Source of the DNA: Planctomycetota bacterium
Lineage (GTDB): Bacteria; Planctomycetota; UBA8742; SKZP01; JAIOTL01
DNA length: 8,149 nt
NCBI GenBank assembly: GCA_021106775.1
Contig: JAIOTL010000091.1
Span: forward strand, 1-8,149
Direction: 5' to 3'
The position numbers and the translations under genes were made by a program. Below, piece by piece: positions 1 to 6,832 of this stretch. Below the pieces are notes generated by a model. The model made no database searches, was not told the DNA's origin, and saw nothing but the letters and a program-made list of their open reading frames with translations. The stretch's first letter is position 1. Each line of letters starts with the position of its first letter.

Positions 1-1
1 A

Positions 2-2548
2 CCTTCAGTCAAAGGTGAAATACCGCTTCCGAAAACAACCCATCTCGTGATAGTTCTCGATAATTCTTATTCAATGAGCGTGAAATCAGATGTGCAGACC
101 TATTATACTTCAGCATCTTCAGGCGTTACAACGCCTTCGGATGTGAAAATTATCGGTGAACGAAGCGCGTTTGAAATTGCCAAGGAAAAAGTAAGCGAAT
201 ATATTTCCGCGGAGAAACTGGGCGATACCGATGCTATTTCGCTCATAAAAACTTCCGAAACTTATGAAGATTATTTCAAAAAATCGACAATCGAGAAGCT
301 TGGAGCGGATGAAGTCGGTGATAAAACGACAAACTCTTCGGAAAATGCGGATAAAAGTGAGGAAAAACCTGAGAATGCGCCAAATATCAAAGATATCGAC
401 ACTGACGTGCTTTATACAACCGACAAGGGCGCGATAGAACGGAAATTAAAAGATACAGGAATTATTCCGCGCGAGCCGAACTGGATTCAGACTCTCGAAC
501 TCGTTAAACTTGCCCTAAATGCTCCCGGAGACAGGTTCGAAATCAAAACTGTGGTGATTATCAGCGATTGCCAGAAACGAAATTTTGAGTTCGATACTCC
601 GGCACAAACCGAGCAGTTTAAGACACTTGTCGGCGAATTGACCGATACTTCAACTGGAAACATTCAGATTGTCGATGTTGGCAATGATATTGTCAGCAAT
701 TGCGCAATCACCGAAGCCAGACTTGTTGATAATACAATCGGTATCGGCGTGCCAATGAAACTCATTATCAAGGTTAAAAACCTATCAATTCCTCGCAACG
801 AGTCGCAAATTAAAGATATAAAAATTACGTATTCAGTTGACGGTGGGCGGGAAAATCATCTTGAGGAGTACAAAAATCTGAATGCTGGCGATGAAATGAG
901 TTTCATAATTACGGAAGATTTACAACAGTTTGAGAAGCCCGGCATACATGCGATACAATTATCGATTCAAAGCTATGATTTAACAATCGACAACCGATGT
1001 TATCTTATAGTTGACGTTATACCTGCGATAAATATGCTTGTGATAAATGGAGACCCGCAGCCGAAGCGACCGCAGCTTTCCGAAACTTTCGCCTTTGAAT
1101 TAGCGCTTCCGGGTGTTTCCAAACAGTTTAAGAAAATCCGCAAATCGGTTACGGAGCTTAAAACTTTTATCGAATCAAAAGTCATTTCAGAGGACGAAAT
1201 CACTGGCATTGACTTCTTCGAATTCGACCTGATAGTTTTTGCCAATGTGAATGAGTTCAAAGGTTATGTTCCTGCGATTGAGCGGTATATTTTGGCGGGA
1301 AATCCTGTGATTTTCACGCTTGGAGACAAAATCAACAGGCAATTTTACAACAAAGAGCTTTATAAGGATGGCATTGGATTCTTTCCAGGCAAATTAGTTG
1401 AAATTGTTGGTACGCACGAAACTTTGAACCCGTTTAAGATGATTGTCATTGACCAAATGGACAGGTCTATCAAAAGTATGTACGATGAGGATAATCAGAA
1501 AACTCAGCCCACAAAGCATCTGCAATATCCCAGTTTTTACATCTATTACAAGCTGAAACCTCAGGAATCATCAGAGGTTAAAACAATTATCACCCTCAGC
1601 GACAAGCCAAAGAAAGAAAATGAAGCATATCCACCTTTGCTCATCGAAAAAACCTTCGGAAAGGGCATAGTATCCGTTTTTACCTCCTCGCTTGACGCAA
1701 ACTGGAATTCAATGCAGGGATATGCAACGTATATCGCATTCTGGCACGAGCTTGTTTACAAATTAACCGACATTCCCAACAGGTTCAAATCCTTAAAAAT
1801 AGGCGAGCAGTATCGCAGACAGGTTTCACCGAAGGAATATGCGCAAAACAACCTGATTTTCCCACCCGGCAGGGATGTTAAACAGCTTGATAACGGTATT
1901 CAGGTCGATGTCCGAAACCTGAAAAGTGCCGGTCGCGAAGGAGCGTTCAGAGGTGAAATTATTTACACTAATACGTCGATACCAGGAATTTATACACTCA
2001 TGATGGTGAAAAACAGGAATACGCTGAAATCGCTTGTGCAAAGAGTCCTTGCGTCAAGTCCTGATGTATCTCCTCCAGTGCGTTTCAATCTGGTTGAAGT
2101 GTTGACAGACAAAATCATTGAAGCACGTGATAATCGCGAACAATCGATAGATGATGTGTTAACGGAAAGCGTCAGGAAGAATGAAATCAGCGAAGATAGT
2201 GCGCAAGTGCTGAAGACAAAACTTCTTGTAACAATCGAAGAATTTATGTCCGAAAAGGAAGTAAAGCAGTCCGTCGATATGTTTGCTGTCAACCTAGCAA
2301 CAGATGAGAGCGATATTGTTAAACTTGCTCAGAATTCGTCGATGATTCAGTTAGAACTCGATAAAATGTTCGGCAAGGAGAAAGCACCCATTTATATTTC
2401 CGCTGTGCAAAATGAGGGTGAAGAAACATCTATAGATGTGATTGTGCCGAAGAAGTCGAAGATATGGCGTTTTGTAGCATACGCACTTTTTATCCTGCTT
2501 GCTCTAGAGATGATTTTCGCTCTTGTGTTCACCAACCGCCAACGCTAA
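2..2548 (+). CDS. Large membrane-anchored VWA-domain protein with amidotransferase-like fold (5' partial)
   Basis: The reading frame is open from base 2 to the TAA at 2546-2548, giving 848 residues. The true start lies upstream. The GTG at 47 is not the start because it falls inside the first VWA beta strand. Counting from the codon at base 2, a metal-ion-dependent adhesion site DNSYS lies at residues 20-24 (Asp20, Ser22, Ser24), and the later VWA strand VVIISD ends at about Asp189. Residues ~100-135 are an acidic, Lys/Asn-rich insert inside the VWA domain. Residues ~342-440 (NMLVINGDPQ, then FDLIVFANV and GNPVIFTLGD) look like the class I glutamine-amidotransferase-like fold of this family. 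FGKG, TSSLDANWN (~561-569) and FAVNLATDESD (~761-771) are familiar family motifs. A single helix at ~821-843 precedes a short basic tail. Relatives usually have two N-terminal helices (BatA type), so most of the protein should sit in the periplasm. The substrate or partner is unknown. The family call is secure; the physiological role is not. Confidence 0.88.
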   Translation, partial: PSVKGEIPLPKTTHLVIVLDNSYSMSVKSDVQTYYTSASSGVTTPSDVKIIGERSAFEIAKEKVSEYISAEKLGDTDAISLIKTSETYEDYFKKSTIEKLGADEVGDKTTNSSENADKSEEKPENAPNIKDIDTDVLYTTDKGAIERKLKDTGIIPREPNWIQTLELVKLALNAPGDRFEIKTVVIISDCQKRNFEFDTPAQTEQFKTLVGELTDTSTGNIQIVDVGNDIVSNCAITEARLVDNTIGIGVPMKLIIKVKNLSIPRNESQIKDIKITYSVDGGRENHLEEYKNLNAGDEMSFIITEDLQQFEKPGIHAIQLSIQSYDLTIDNRCYLIVDVIPAINMLVINGDPQPKRPQLSETFAFELALPGVSKQFKKIRKSVTELKTFIESKVISEDEITGIDFFEFDLIVFANVNEFKGYVPAIERYILAGNPVIFTLGDKINRQFYNKELYKDGIGFFPGKLVEIVGTHETLNPFKMIVIDQMDRSIKSMYDEDNQKTQPTKHLQYPSFYIYYKLKPQESSEVKTIITLSDKPKKENEAYPPLLIEKTFGKGIVSVFTSSLDANWNSMQGYATYIAFWHELVYKLTDIPNRFKSLKIGEQYRRQVSPKEYAQNNLIFPPGRDVKQLDNGIQVDVRNLKSAGREGAFRGEIIYTNTSIPGIYTLMMVKNRNTLKSLVQRVLASSPDVSPPVRFNLVEVLTDKIIEARDNREQSIDDVLTESVRKNEISEDSAQVLKTKLLVTIEEFMSEKEVKQSVDMFAVNLATDESDIVKLAQNSSMIQLELDKMFGKEKAPIYISAVQNEGEETSIDVIVPKKSKIWRFVAYALFILLALEMIFALVFTNRQR

Positions 2549-2664
2549 AACGCGGATTATAGTTATTTATAGAGAAATCAACATAGATGTCATTGCGAGG
2601 AGAGAGCTGAAGCGACCGACGAAGCAATCTCACGAGTTCCATCGATAATTTCAAATCTACTCAC

Positions 2665-2694
2665 TGTCATTCAGAACGAAGTGAAGAATCCAGG
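2665..2694 (+). repeat. Left arm of long-range inverted repeat
   Basis: The outer 11 bases TGTCATTCAGA (2665-2675) are the exact reverse complement of 2846-2856. The inner 12 bases GAAGAATCCAGG (2683-2694) are the exact reverse complement of 2818-2829. The unmatched interior is shorter here than in the right arm. The two arms are separated by about 120 bases and could form a cruciform or a long RNA stem. Confidence 0.8.
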
Positions 2695-2817
2695 ATAGTC
2701 CATCGTAAGACAAGGATTGCTAAAATTTATAATATCCAATGAATACAAAGATTCTCGTTCAGAATTTTTCATACATAATGAATTTTCACTGAATTCAAAA
2801 TTTTTACATTTTGCCAG

Positions 2818-2856
2818 CCTGGATTCTTCGGTCGCATTCGCTCCCTCTGAATGACA
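2818..2856 (-). repeat. Right arm of long-range inverted repeat
   Basis: This is the inverted partner of 2665-2694. It begins CCTGGATTCTTC and ends TCTGAATGACA, both perfectly complementary to the left arm. Its interior (2830-2845) is about nine bases longer than the corresponding part of the left arm, so the two are diverged copies rather than a fresh duplication. Confidence 0.8.
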
Positions 2857-2888
2857 TGGGGTGTATTGTTTTTGCTAGGATTCTTCGC

Positions 2889-2923
2889 AAAAAAAGCATC
2901 AATGTTGCCTAGAATGACAGGCA
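2889..2923 (-). terminator. Weak terminator candidate downstream of htpX
   Basis: Read on the minus strand, a TGCCT/AGGCA stem (2919-2923 with 2906-2910) with an 8-base loop is followed, after about ten bases, by a run of seven T (2889-2895). It lies about 43 bases past the htpX stop. The short stem and the gap before the T-run make it a poor intrinsic terminator. It also overlaps the repeat cluster, so the hairpin may simply belong to a repeat unit. Confidence 0.25.
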
Positions 2924-2965
2924 CAACGCTCGCAATGATACACAATATAACGTTACAGTATCCTG

Positions 2966-3967
2966 TTATGCCATGGCTTCGAGACGGGCGATGCGGTCTT
3001 TAATCGGCGGATGCGTTGAAAATGCTGATTTCGCGCGTTTTTCAAACTTTTTAATCGGATGAACAATATACAAGGGAGCGGTTGCACGATTGGCAACTTC
3101 CAAAACCTCTTTGTCGCTGGACATTTTCGCCAATGCGTTGATTATCCCGCGATTATCGCGATTTAGTTCAACAGCGGTTGCATCAGCAAGGTATTCACGT
3201 TGTCGCGAAACCGAGAAAAATATTATTCGAGCCAAAAATGGTGCAATTATCGCGAGAATTATACCAATGACAATAAAAATCAGTTGACCACCATTTTTAT
3301 TCGACCCGGAACTTCTGCGAGAACCGCCATAAAACATAAAGCGTAGAAATAAATCGCAAAGCATCACAAGTACGCCGATAAGCATCATAAGAAGTACGGT
3401 AAACATCACATCTCGATTGCGAATATGACCCATCTCATGCCCAATAACACCCTGCAATTCGTCGCGGGATAGGGTATCAATTAAGCCGGTGGTAACTGCC
3501 ACAGCGGAAACTTCAGGATTTCTTCCGCATGCAAATGCATTCAAAGCAGAATCGGGAATCAAGTGAACACTCGGCATTGGCAAACCTGCTGCCACCGACA
3601 TCTCCTGCACAACATTGAAGAGCAACTGTTCTTTGTCAGAATTTGGGGTTTTTACTCGACGCGCACGTGAAACCGCCAATGTCATTTTTCCACCACCAAA
3701 CCAGCCTATCAGAACCCAAATAATCGCAATAACTCCGAATATTATAACACCAACAATTCCACCAGCGAGAAGTGCCATATCCTCAGCATCGGAAATGTTC
3801 TGAACTGTAGATGTGTCAACGGGTGGCGTAAATAACGCTCCGCCGAAAACGAAGCCGACAATAAGAAAAAACAAAATAAATGCAGCAATCAACGTGATGG
3901 TCTTGCGTCTGTTCTTTTTCTGTGCTTCCCTGAAATTAACCTTAGGAAAATCAACCGATTCATTCAT
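2966..3967 (-). CDS. htpX: HtpX-like M48 family zinc metalloprotease, integral membrane
   Basis: This 333-residue protein belongs to the M48B/HtpX family of inner-membrane endopeptidases that remove misfolded membrane proteins. The zinc site HEMGH is at residues 177-181, followed by IRNRD. The third zinc ligand is expected at Glu258 in the segment REYLAD (257-262). The conserved NAFACGR (143-149) precedes the catalytic helix, and STHPPIKDRI (317-326) is the usual C-terminal signature. Membrane segments are visible at about 23-45, 67-91, 188-210 and 228-251, the typical HtpX arrangement. The region 214-227 between the last two is Ser/Gly/Asn-rich. The start is ATG at 3965-3967, preceded by a GAGAGG ribosome site (3973-3978). 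The gene follows lemA on the same strand after 132 bases, the common lemA-htpX pairing. That gap contains a repeated hairpin element and a second hairpin, so htpX may be expressed separately from lemA or by read-through. The family call is certain; the exact HtpX orthology is likely. Confidence 0.93.
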   Translation of the reverse strand: MNESVDFPKVNFREAQKKNRRKTITLIAAFILFFLIVGFVFGGALFTPPVDTSTVQNISDAEDMALLAGGIVGVIIFGVIAIIWVLIGWFGGGKMTLAVSRARRVKTPNSDKEQLLFNVVQEMSVAAGLPMPSVHLIPDSALNAFACGRNPEVSAVAVTTGLIDTLSRDELQGVIGHEMGHIRNRDVMFTVLLMMLIGVLVMLCDLFLRFMFYGGSRRSSGSNKNGGQLIFIVIGIILAIIAPFLARIIFFSVSRQREYLADATAVELNRDNRGIINALAKMSSDKEVLEVANRATAPLYIVHPIKKFEKRAKSAFSTHPPIKDRIARLEAMA

Positions 3968-3993
3968 AATTACCTCTCAAATCCTGAAATTTC

Positions 3994-4012
3994 AAACCAT
4001 CCTTGATGGTTT
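3994..4012 (-). promoter_or_regulatory. Hairpin in the htpX leader, AAG loop on the minus strand
   Basis: Read on the minus strand, AAACCATC pairs perfectly with GATGGTTT around an AAG loop: an 8-bp stem ending 27 bases before the htpX ATG and about 15 bases before its ribosome site. On the plus strand it is followed by TTTTAATTT, but no plus-strand gene needs terminating here. A leader structure is the more natural reading. The equivalent position in front of the gene starting at 6785 also holds a hairpin with an AAG loop (6811-6823). Confidence 0.45.
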
Positions 4013-4019
4013 TAATTTA

Positions 4020-4090
4020 CAACATTGTCAATAGGTCAAATAACTCTTGTGTCCTATTGTCAGTGCTGTGAGAAAAAGCAGGTTTACCTG
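4020..4090 (-). repeat. Dispersed structured repeat, copy 1 (upstream of htpX)
   Basis: About 71 bp match 6833-6902 with roughly nine substitutions and one single-base gap by eye (about 86% identity). The element holds two inverted repeats. CAATAGG (4029-4035) pairs with CCTATTG (4053-4059) around a region with an additional CAA/TTG pairing and the conserved loop ATAACTC. GCAGGT (4078-4083) pairs with ACCTGC (4086-4091). Minus orientation is assigned because the second hairpin is followed by T5 on that strand and because a change in copy 2 remains pairable as G-U only there. The copy ends 52 bases upstream of the htpX start codon. Confidence 0.8.
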
Positions 4091-4091
4091 C
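4073..4091 (-). terminator. Intrinsic-terminator-like hairpin after lemA
   Basis: Read on the minus strand, GCAGGT-AA-ACCTGC (a 6-bp perfect palindrome; realistically a 5-bp stem with a TAAA loop) is followed directly by TTTTT. It begins only about nine bases after the lemA stop at 4100. This is the geometry of a Rho-independent terminator, although the stem is short. It is part of the repeated element, whose other copy sits where no upstream minus-strand gene is visible. It may therefore be an attenuator or a structural part of the element rather than a dedicated lemA terminator. Confidence 0.5.
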
Positions 4092-4099
4092 GTACATTA

Positions 4100-4792
4100 T
4101 TAAGTGAAATCGACCTTTGGCACAACTTTTTCGGTATCAGCAGTTTCAAAGAAAGAAGCAGCTTTAAAACCTAGCATTCCTGCAAAAACATTGTTCGGGA
4201 ACAATTCGCGCTTGGTGTTATAAACCCGCACTTCATCATTAAAATGCTGGCGTGAAAAAGCCACGAGATTTTCAGTATGACTGAGTTCTTCCTGCAATTT
4301 CAGGAAATTCTCATTCGCTTTCAAATCTGGATATTGTTCAAAGGTGATGCTCATTTGTTTCAGCATGCCTGTGAGGATATTTTCAGCATTTGTTAGCAGT
4401 TTCATGCTGCCAGCATCAGCACCAGGCATATCAGAACCTGCAGTTGGTACACCACCCGAAGCTTTTGACAGACTTTCAAGCGCACTTAATGCCTGATTAC
4501 GTGCTTTGATAACGTTTTCAAGCGTTTCTTTCTCGTGTTTGGCGTAACCTTTAACAGTATCAACAAGGTTGGGTATAAGGTCATAACGACGCTTGAGCTG
4601 AACATCAATTTGTGCCCACGCTTCCTTAACTCTGTTGCGAAGTCTCACAAGAGCATTGAAAATGCTGATTGGAAAACCCACAACAATAAGAACTGCAACA
4701 ACAATTACTATCACAATCAAAAGACCTCCGCTGCCGTTAGCTGAAGCTTCTGCAGCATCTTTAGCACTCACAAGTAATGAGAAATTATTCAT
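4100..4792 (-). CDS. lemA: LemA family membrane protein
   Basis: I choose the ATG at 4790-4792 (230 residues) because a near-perfect GGAGGTG ribosome site (4796-4802) stands four bases upstream. The upstream in-frame ATG at 4819 lacks such a site. A 22-residue polar N-terminus leads to one membrane helix (~23-46). After it come the LemA coiled-coil signatures: AWAQIDVQLKRRYDLIPNLV (58-77), then YPDLKANENFLKLQEEL (154-170), SHTENLVAFSRQHFND (171-186) and VRVYNTKRELFPNN (188-201). The C-terminal part with GF, FF and P-V-F residues is typical. A Gly/Ala/Ser-rich stretch (~110-130) lengthens the loop between helices and makes the protein longer than the usual ~185-200 residues. LemA proteins have no known enzymatic activity and occur next to HtpX-type proteases, as here, so an accessory or scaffolding role in membrane proteolysis is a reasonable inference. 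Confidence 0.93.
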   Translation of the reverse strand: MNNFSLLVSAKDAAEASANGSGGLLIVIVIVVAVLIVVGFPISIFNALVRLRNRVKEAWAQIDVQLKRRYDLIPNLVDTVKGYAKHEKETLENVIKARNQALSALESLSKASGGVPTAGSDMPGADAGSMKLLTNAENILTGMLKQMSITFEQYPDLKANENFLKLQEELSHTENLVAFSRQHFNDEVRVYNTKRELFPNNVFAGMLGFKAASFFETADTEKVVPKVDFT

Positions 4793-4795
4793 AAT

Positions 4796-4802
4796 CACCT
4801 CC
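4796..4802 (-). promoter_or_regulatory. Strong ribosome binding site fixing the lemA start
   Basis: GGAGGTG on the minus strand, four bases before ATG at 4790-4792. It decides between this start and the in-frame ATG nine codons upstream (4819), placing that longer N-terminus outside the protein. Confidence 0.8.
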
Positions 4803-4886
4803 GCATTTTCGATTTGCATATTTAAACATTAAATCTTCTAGCTGATTATTATCAACACATTTATGAAATTCATATAATGTTAAAGG

Positions 4887-4915
4887 ATTATACTCTGGGT
4901 ATGCTTTGTGGTTAA
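4887..4915 (-). promoter_or_regulatory. Sigma70-type promoter candidate for lemA
   Basis: On the minus strand, TTAACC (4910-4915, 4 of 6 matches to the -35 consensus) is followed after 17 bases by a perfect TATAAT (4887-4892). Transcription would start near 4880, giving a leader of about 88 bases before lemA. It begins only a few bases after the stop codon of the upstream ompH-like gene, so lemA can be transcribed independently of it. The AT-rich context raises the chance of a random match. Confidence 0.45.
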
Positions 4916-4921
4916 TGGAAA

Positions 4922-5626
4922 TTATTTCAGTGCTGAAATAGCTTTTTCAAGCTCAGTTTTTTTCTTCTCAATTTCCTGTGAGACATCTTTGTCATTGTTA
5001 TTATTGACGATTCTTCTGATTTCGTCTGTGATATCAGCAACACGATCCTCGTCGTAGTAGAGTATCTCGCGTGCCTGGTCAAGCTGAAGCTGCATCGCAT
5101 CATCCATATTCTCAACGTCTTTTTCACCTGGATTGATAACTTTGTAAACGATGTCGTATCTGCCACCAGCATGATTCTTGATTGTTTTGAGAACTTTTTC
5201 AAGGAATCTGCTTGAGAACTTTACCAGCTCTTTTTTCTTGCTGAAATTGATTGAATCCTTCAGTGTTTCAAGTTCTGCGAGAAGCTTCAAATACTGTTCT
5301 TGAGCTTCGATGTATTCTTGTGAGCATTCATAATCTTCTTGTTCCTGTGCTGCTTTGAGATTATCTTCAGCTGCTTTGATTTTAGTCTGCAAACTTTCCT
5401 GCGTTTTCTGATAAAGCTGGTTGAAAAGTTTGAGAAGTTTCTGGAATGCAATGACATCGTCAGCTTGTTTCATCATTTTCGAGAAATTTACAACTGCAAC
5501 TTTGAATTCTGCGGGTTTAGCTTTGCTGTCCTGTGCGATTGTCTCTTTTGAGAAATCGAAACACGCCACCGCGAGAATCGCTGCGACAACGACTATTAAA
5601 ACGTTGATAACGAGTAATTTTTTCAT
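4922..5626 (-). CDS. OmpH/Skp-like periplasmic chaperone
   Basis: The start ATG at 5624-5626 is chosen because AAGGAG (5632-5637) precedes it by five bases and the product then begins with a classic export signal, MKKLL followed by a hydrophobic stretch to about residue 21. The frame stays open upstream to 5848 but that part overlaps the end of the neighbouring gene. The 234-residue product shows the OmpH/Skp pattern. A first strand FKVAVVNFSKMM (41-52) is followed by a long charged coiled coil (~62-150, rich in Lys, Glu, Gln). A returning segment RYDIVYKV (156-163) and an end strand VADITDEI (196-203) close the core. Between these strands there are about 30 extra residues (164-193) compared with standard Skp. 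A further Lys/Glu tail (~213-234) follows. Skp-type proteins form trimers that hold unfolded outer-membrane proteins in the periplasm. AVAC at 19-22 resembles a weak lipobox, so lipidation is possible but not favoured. It lies 106 bases after the aminopeptidase gene and 129 before lemA. Confidence 0.85.
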   Translation of the reverse strand: MKKLLVINVLIVVVAAILAVACFDFSKETIAQDSKAKPAEFKVAVVNFSKMMKQADDVIAFQKLLKLFNQLYQKTQESLQTKIKAAEDNLKAAQEQEDYECSQEYIEAQEQYLKLLAELETLKDSINFSKKKELVKFSSRFLEKVLKTIKNHAGGRYDIVYKVINPGEKDVENMDDAMQLQLDQAREILYYDEDRVADITDEIRRIVNNNNDKDVSQEIEKKKTELEKAISALK

Positions 5627-5732
5627 CTTAGCTCCTTGATATATTTGTTTCTTGATTTGTTTAAAAGTTGAAAAATCGAATTTTATATTCATTGCGCAAT
5701 AATGATATAAAAAAATGTAAAAACTCGAATGT

Positions 5733-6785
5733 TTATTCCATCTTATAATTTGCCGCATAATTTGCGAGGAATTTGAACGGATCTGCTGTTTCAGATGCCT
5801 TATTGAACACCGGTATTGCATCTCGTAAACTTCCCTCAATCTCAGCAACCTTCCGATACAAATCCAGATTGAATTTATACGTTGAAAGCTTAAGAATCAA
5901 GGCGTTGTTAAGTTTTTGTTTAAGCAGCCAATCATTTTCCTCGGTTTTGAATATACCTGCATCCCGCATGTTTTTGTACTTGGTTTTAATTTTGTCAAAT
6001 ATTACCTTACGCTCGCTGAGCTTCTGCGAAAGACTTATGTCCCGCGCATAAAGCACATTCAAATCCTGCACAAGCTCCTTAACAAGGTCAACGAACAAAT
6101 CTTCATCAGCAAATATCTTTTGTGCATGCTGATAAACTCCACTATCCTTCCCAAGCGTCTGCTCAACATACAAAAGCGTTCCCTCACGCTCAAAAAACGT
6201 CGCCAAACTCTCGTTAAACTCTGCAAAATCCTTCTCGTAAACCGTGTTGTGCAAAAGCTCATGAATTATCAGCCCAACAAGGTAAATCTCGTCATATCCA
6301 AGCATCGACGAAAATACCGGGTCGTCGAAATAACCCAGGGTCGAATATGCCGACGCCTGCCCGATAAAAACGTCAAAATCCTTTTTTGCAAATCTCTTTG
6401 CTTCGGAAATCGCCATGTCAACGTCAAAATATCCTTTGTACGGAAGCTTTCCGACGATTGGAAACCACCGATAATAATACTCCAATTTGTCTGGATATGC
6501 GACAAACACAACATACGATGGTGCATACCCCTGAGTATCAAAGATTTTTGTGTAATTGTCGCCAGCATTAAGCCCAATTTCTTCAGTTGCAAATTTCCGT
6601 ACGGACAAAATCAGTTCAAGCCGATGCCTTGCTACCGGATGTAAATCCTCAAAATGCTCCAGATAATCCTCAATTTTAACCTGCGAAATCTGCTGAAGCA
6701 GTTGCCCTTTGTACGCATGCGTATAATAACATCCAGTAAGAATGCACTGTAAAATCAGCAATGTTGCGAAGACCCGTAATTTCAT
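5733..6785 (-). CDS. Predicted aminopeptidase lipoprotein (PF10023-like zinc metalloprotease)
   Basis: The 350-residue product starts with a lipoprotein signal peptide whose lipobox LTGC places the acylated cysteine at residue 19. The rest should be periplasmic, tethered to a membrane. The zinc-protease signature HELLH is at 175-179, followed by NTVY and, twelve residues on, NESLATFFE (191-199), whose Glu192 is the expected third zinc ligand. This HExxH...NExxA pattern, the Tyr-rich stretch before it (YYYRWFPIVGKLPYKGY, 103-119) and the overall length fit the putative aminopeptidase family PF10023. The C-terminal third (~230-350) is helical and charged. The start ATG at 6783-6785 is inferred from the signal peptide; no good ribosome site precedes it. 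Substrate specificity cannot be read from sequence. A structured repeat lies 47 bases upstream, as in front of htpX. The gene heads the minus-strand run and is divergent from the lipoprotein gene at 6930. Confidence 0.85.
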   Translation of the reverse strand: MKLRVFATLLILQCILTGCYYTHAYKGQLLQQISQVKIEDYLEHFEDLHPVARHRLELILSVRKFATEEIGLNAGDNYTKIFDTQGYAPSYVVFVAYPDKLEYYYRWFPIVGKLPYKGYFDVDMAISEAKRFAKKDFDVFIGQASAYSTLGYFDDPVFSSMLGYDEIYLVGLIIHELLHNTVYEKDFAEFNESLATFFEREGTLLYVEQTLGKDSGVYQHAQKIFADEDLFVDLVKELVQDLNVLYARDISLSQKLSERKVIFDKIKTKYKNMRDAGIFKTEENDWLLKQKLNNALILKLSTYKFNLDLYRKVAEIEGSLRDAIPVFNKASETADPFKFLANYAANYKME

Positions 6786-6810
6786 GTTATTATGCTGTTA
6801 GTTTGGTTTT

Positions 6811-6823
6811 GCAGACTTTCTGC
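6811..6823 (-). promoter_or_regulatory. Hairpin in the leader of the PF10023 gene, AAG loop
   Basis: On the minus strand GCAGA-AAG-TCTGC forms a perfect 5-bp stem with a 3-base loop, about 25 bases before the start codon. It is ten bases from the edge of repeat copy 2, whereas the htpX-side hairpin is eight bases from copy 1. The stem sequences differ but the placement and the AAG loop agree. Confidence 0.4.
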
Positions 6824-6832
6824 TTTTCTTTT

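Larger units (their letters stand above)
2549..2965. repeat. Gene-free convergent gap filled with degenerate hairpin-type repeats
   Basis: This 417-base gap separates two convergent genes and contains no credible coding frame. It holds repeat units of two related kinds. One begins GTCATTGCGAGG and ends GAAGCAATCTC (2589-2631). The other begins TGTCATTCAGA and ends GAAGAATCCAGG (2665-2694). Inverted copies follow at 2818-2856 and, more degenerate, at 2875-2921 and 2927-2938 (CGCTCGCAATGA). A shortened inverted copy may be present at 2750-2765. The middle (2700-2815) is AT-rich and otherwise featureless. The units resemble the short GTCATT... dispersed intergenic repeats found in many bacterial genomes; no encoded mobility gene is present. 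Confidence 0.75.

Noticed and set aside
47..49. GTG at 47 as the start of the VWA protein
   Set aside because: The frame is open to base 2 and the codon lies inside the first VWA strand just before the metal-site motif. Relatives have an N-terminal membrane domain upstream.
2589..2938. CRISPR array
   Set aside because: The units are diverged, in mixed orientation and irregularly spaced, with no constant repeat and spacer pattern.
4793..4819. Longer LemA with nine extra residues from ATG 4819
   Set aside because: The strong GGAGGTG site lies downstream of that ATG and is correctly spaced for the ATG at 4792.
4873..4878. Plus-strand TATAAT between the ompH-like gene and lemA
   Set aside because: No plus-strand gene follows and no -35 is positioned; the region is AT-rich.
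5691..5700. ATTGCGCAAT perfect palindrome as an operator upstream of the OmpH-like gene
   Set aside because: Only ten bases, a single copy, and no convincing promoter around it. It could occur by chance.
5627..5848. N-terminal extension of the OmpH-like protein up to an ATG at 5848
   Set aside because: It would overlap the end of the aminopeptidase gene and hide the signal peptide. AAGGAG and the MKKLL signal mark 5626 as the start.
5916..6644. 242-codon open frame on the plus strand
   Set aside because: It lies entirely antisense to the aminopeptidase gene, which has a lipobox and zinc motif. The plus-strand product has no signal peptide or recognisable domain, so it is a shadow.
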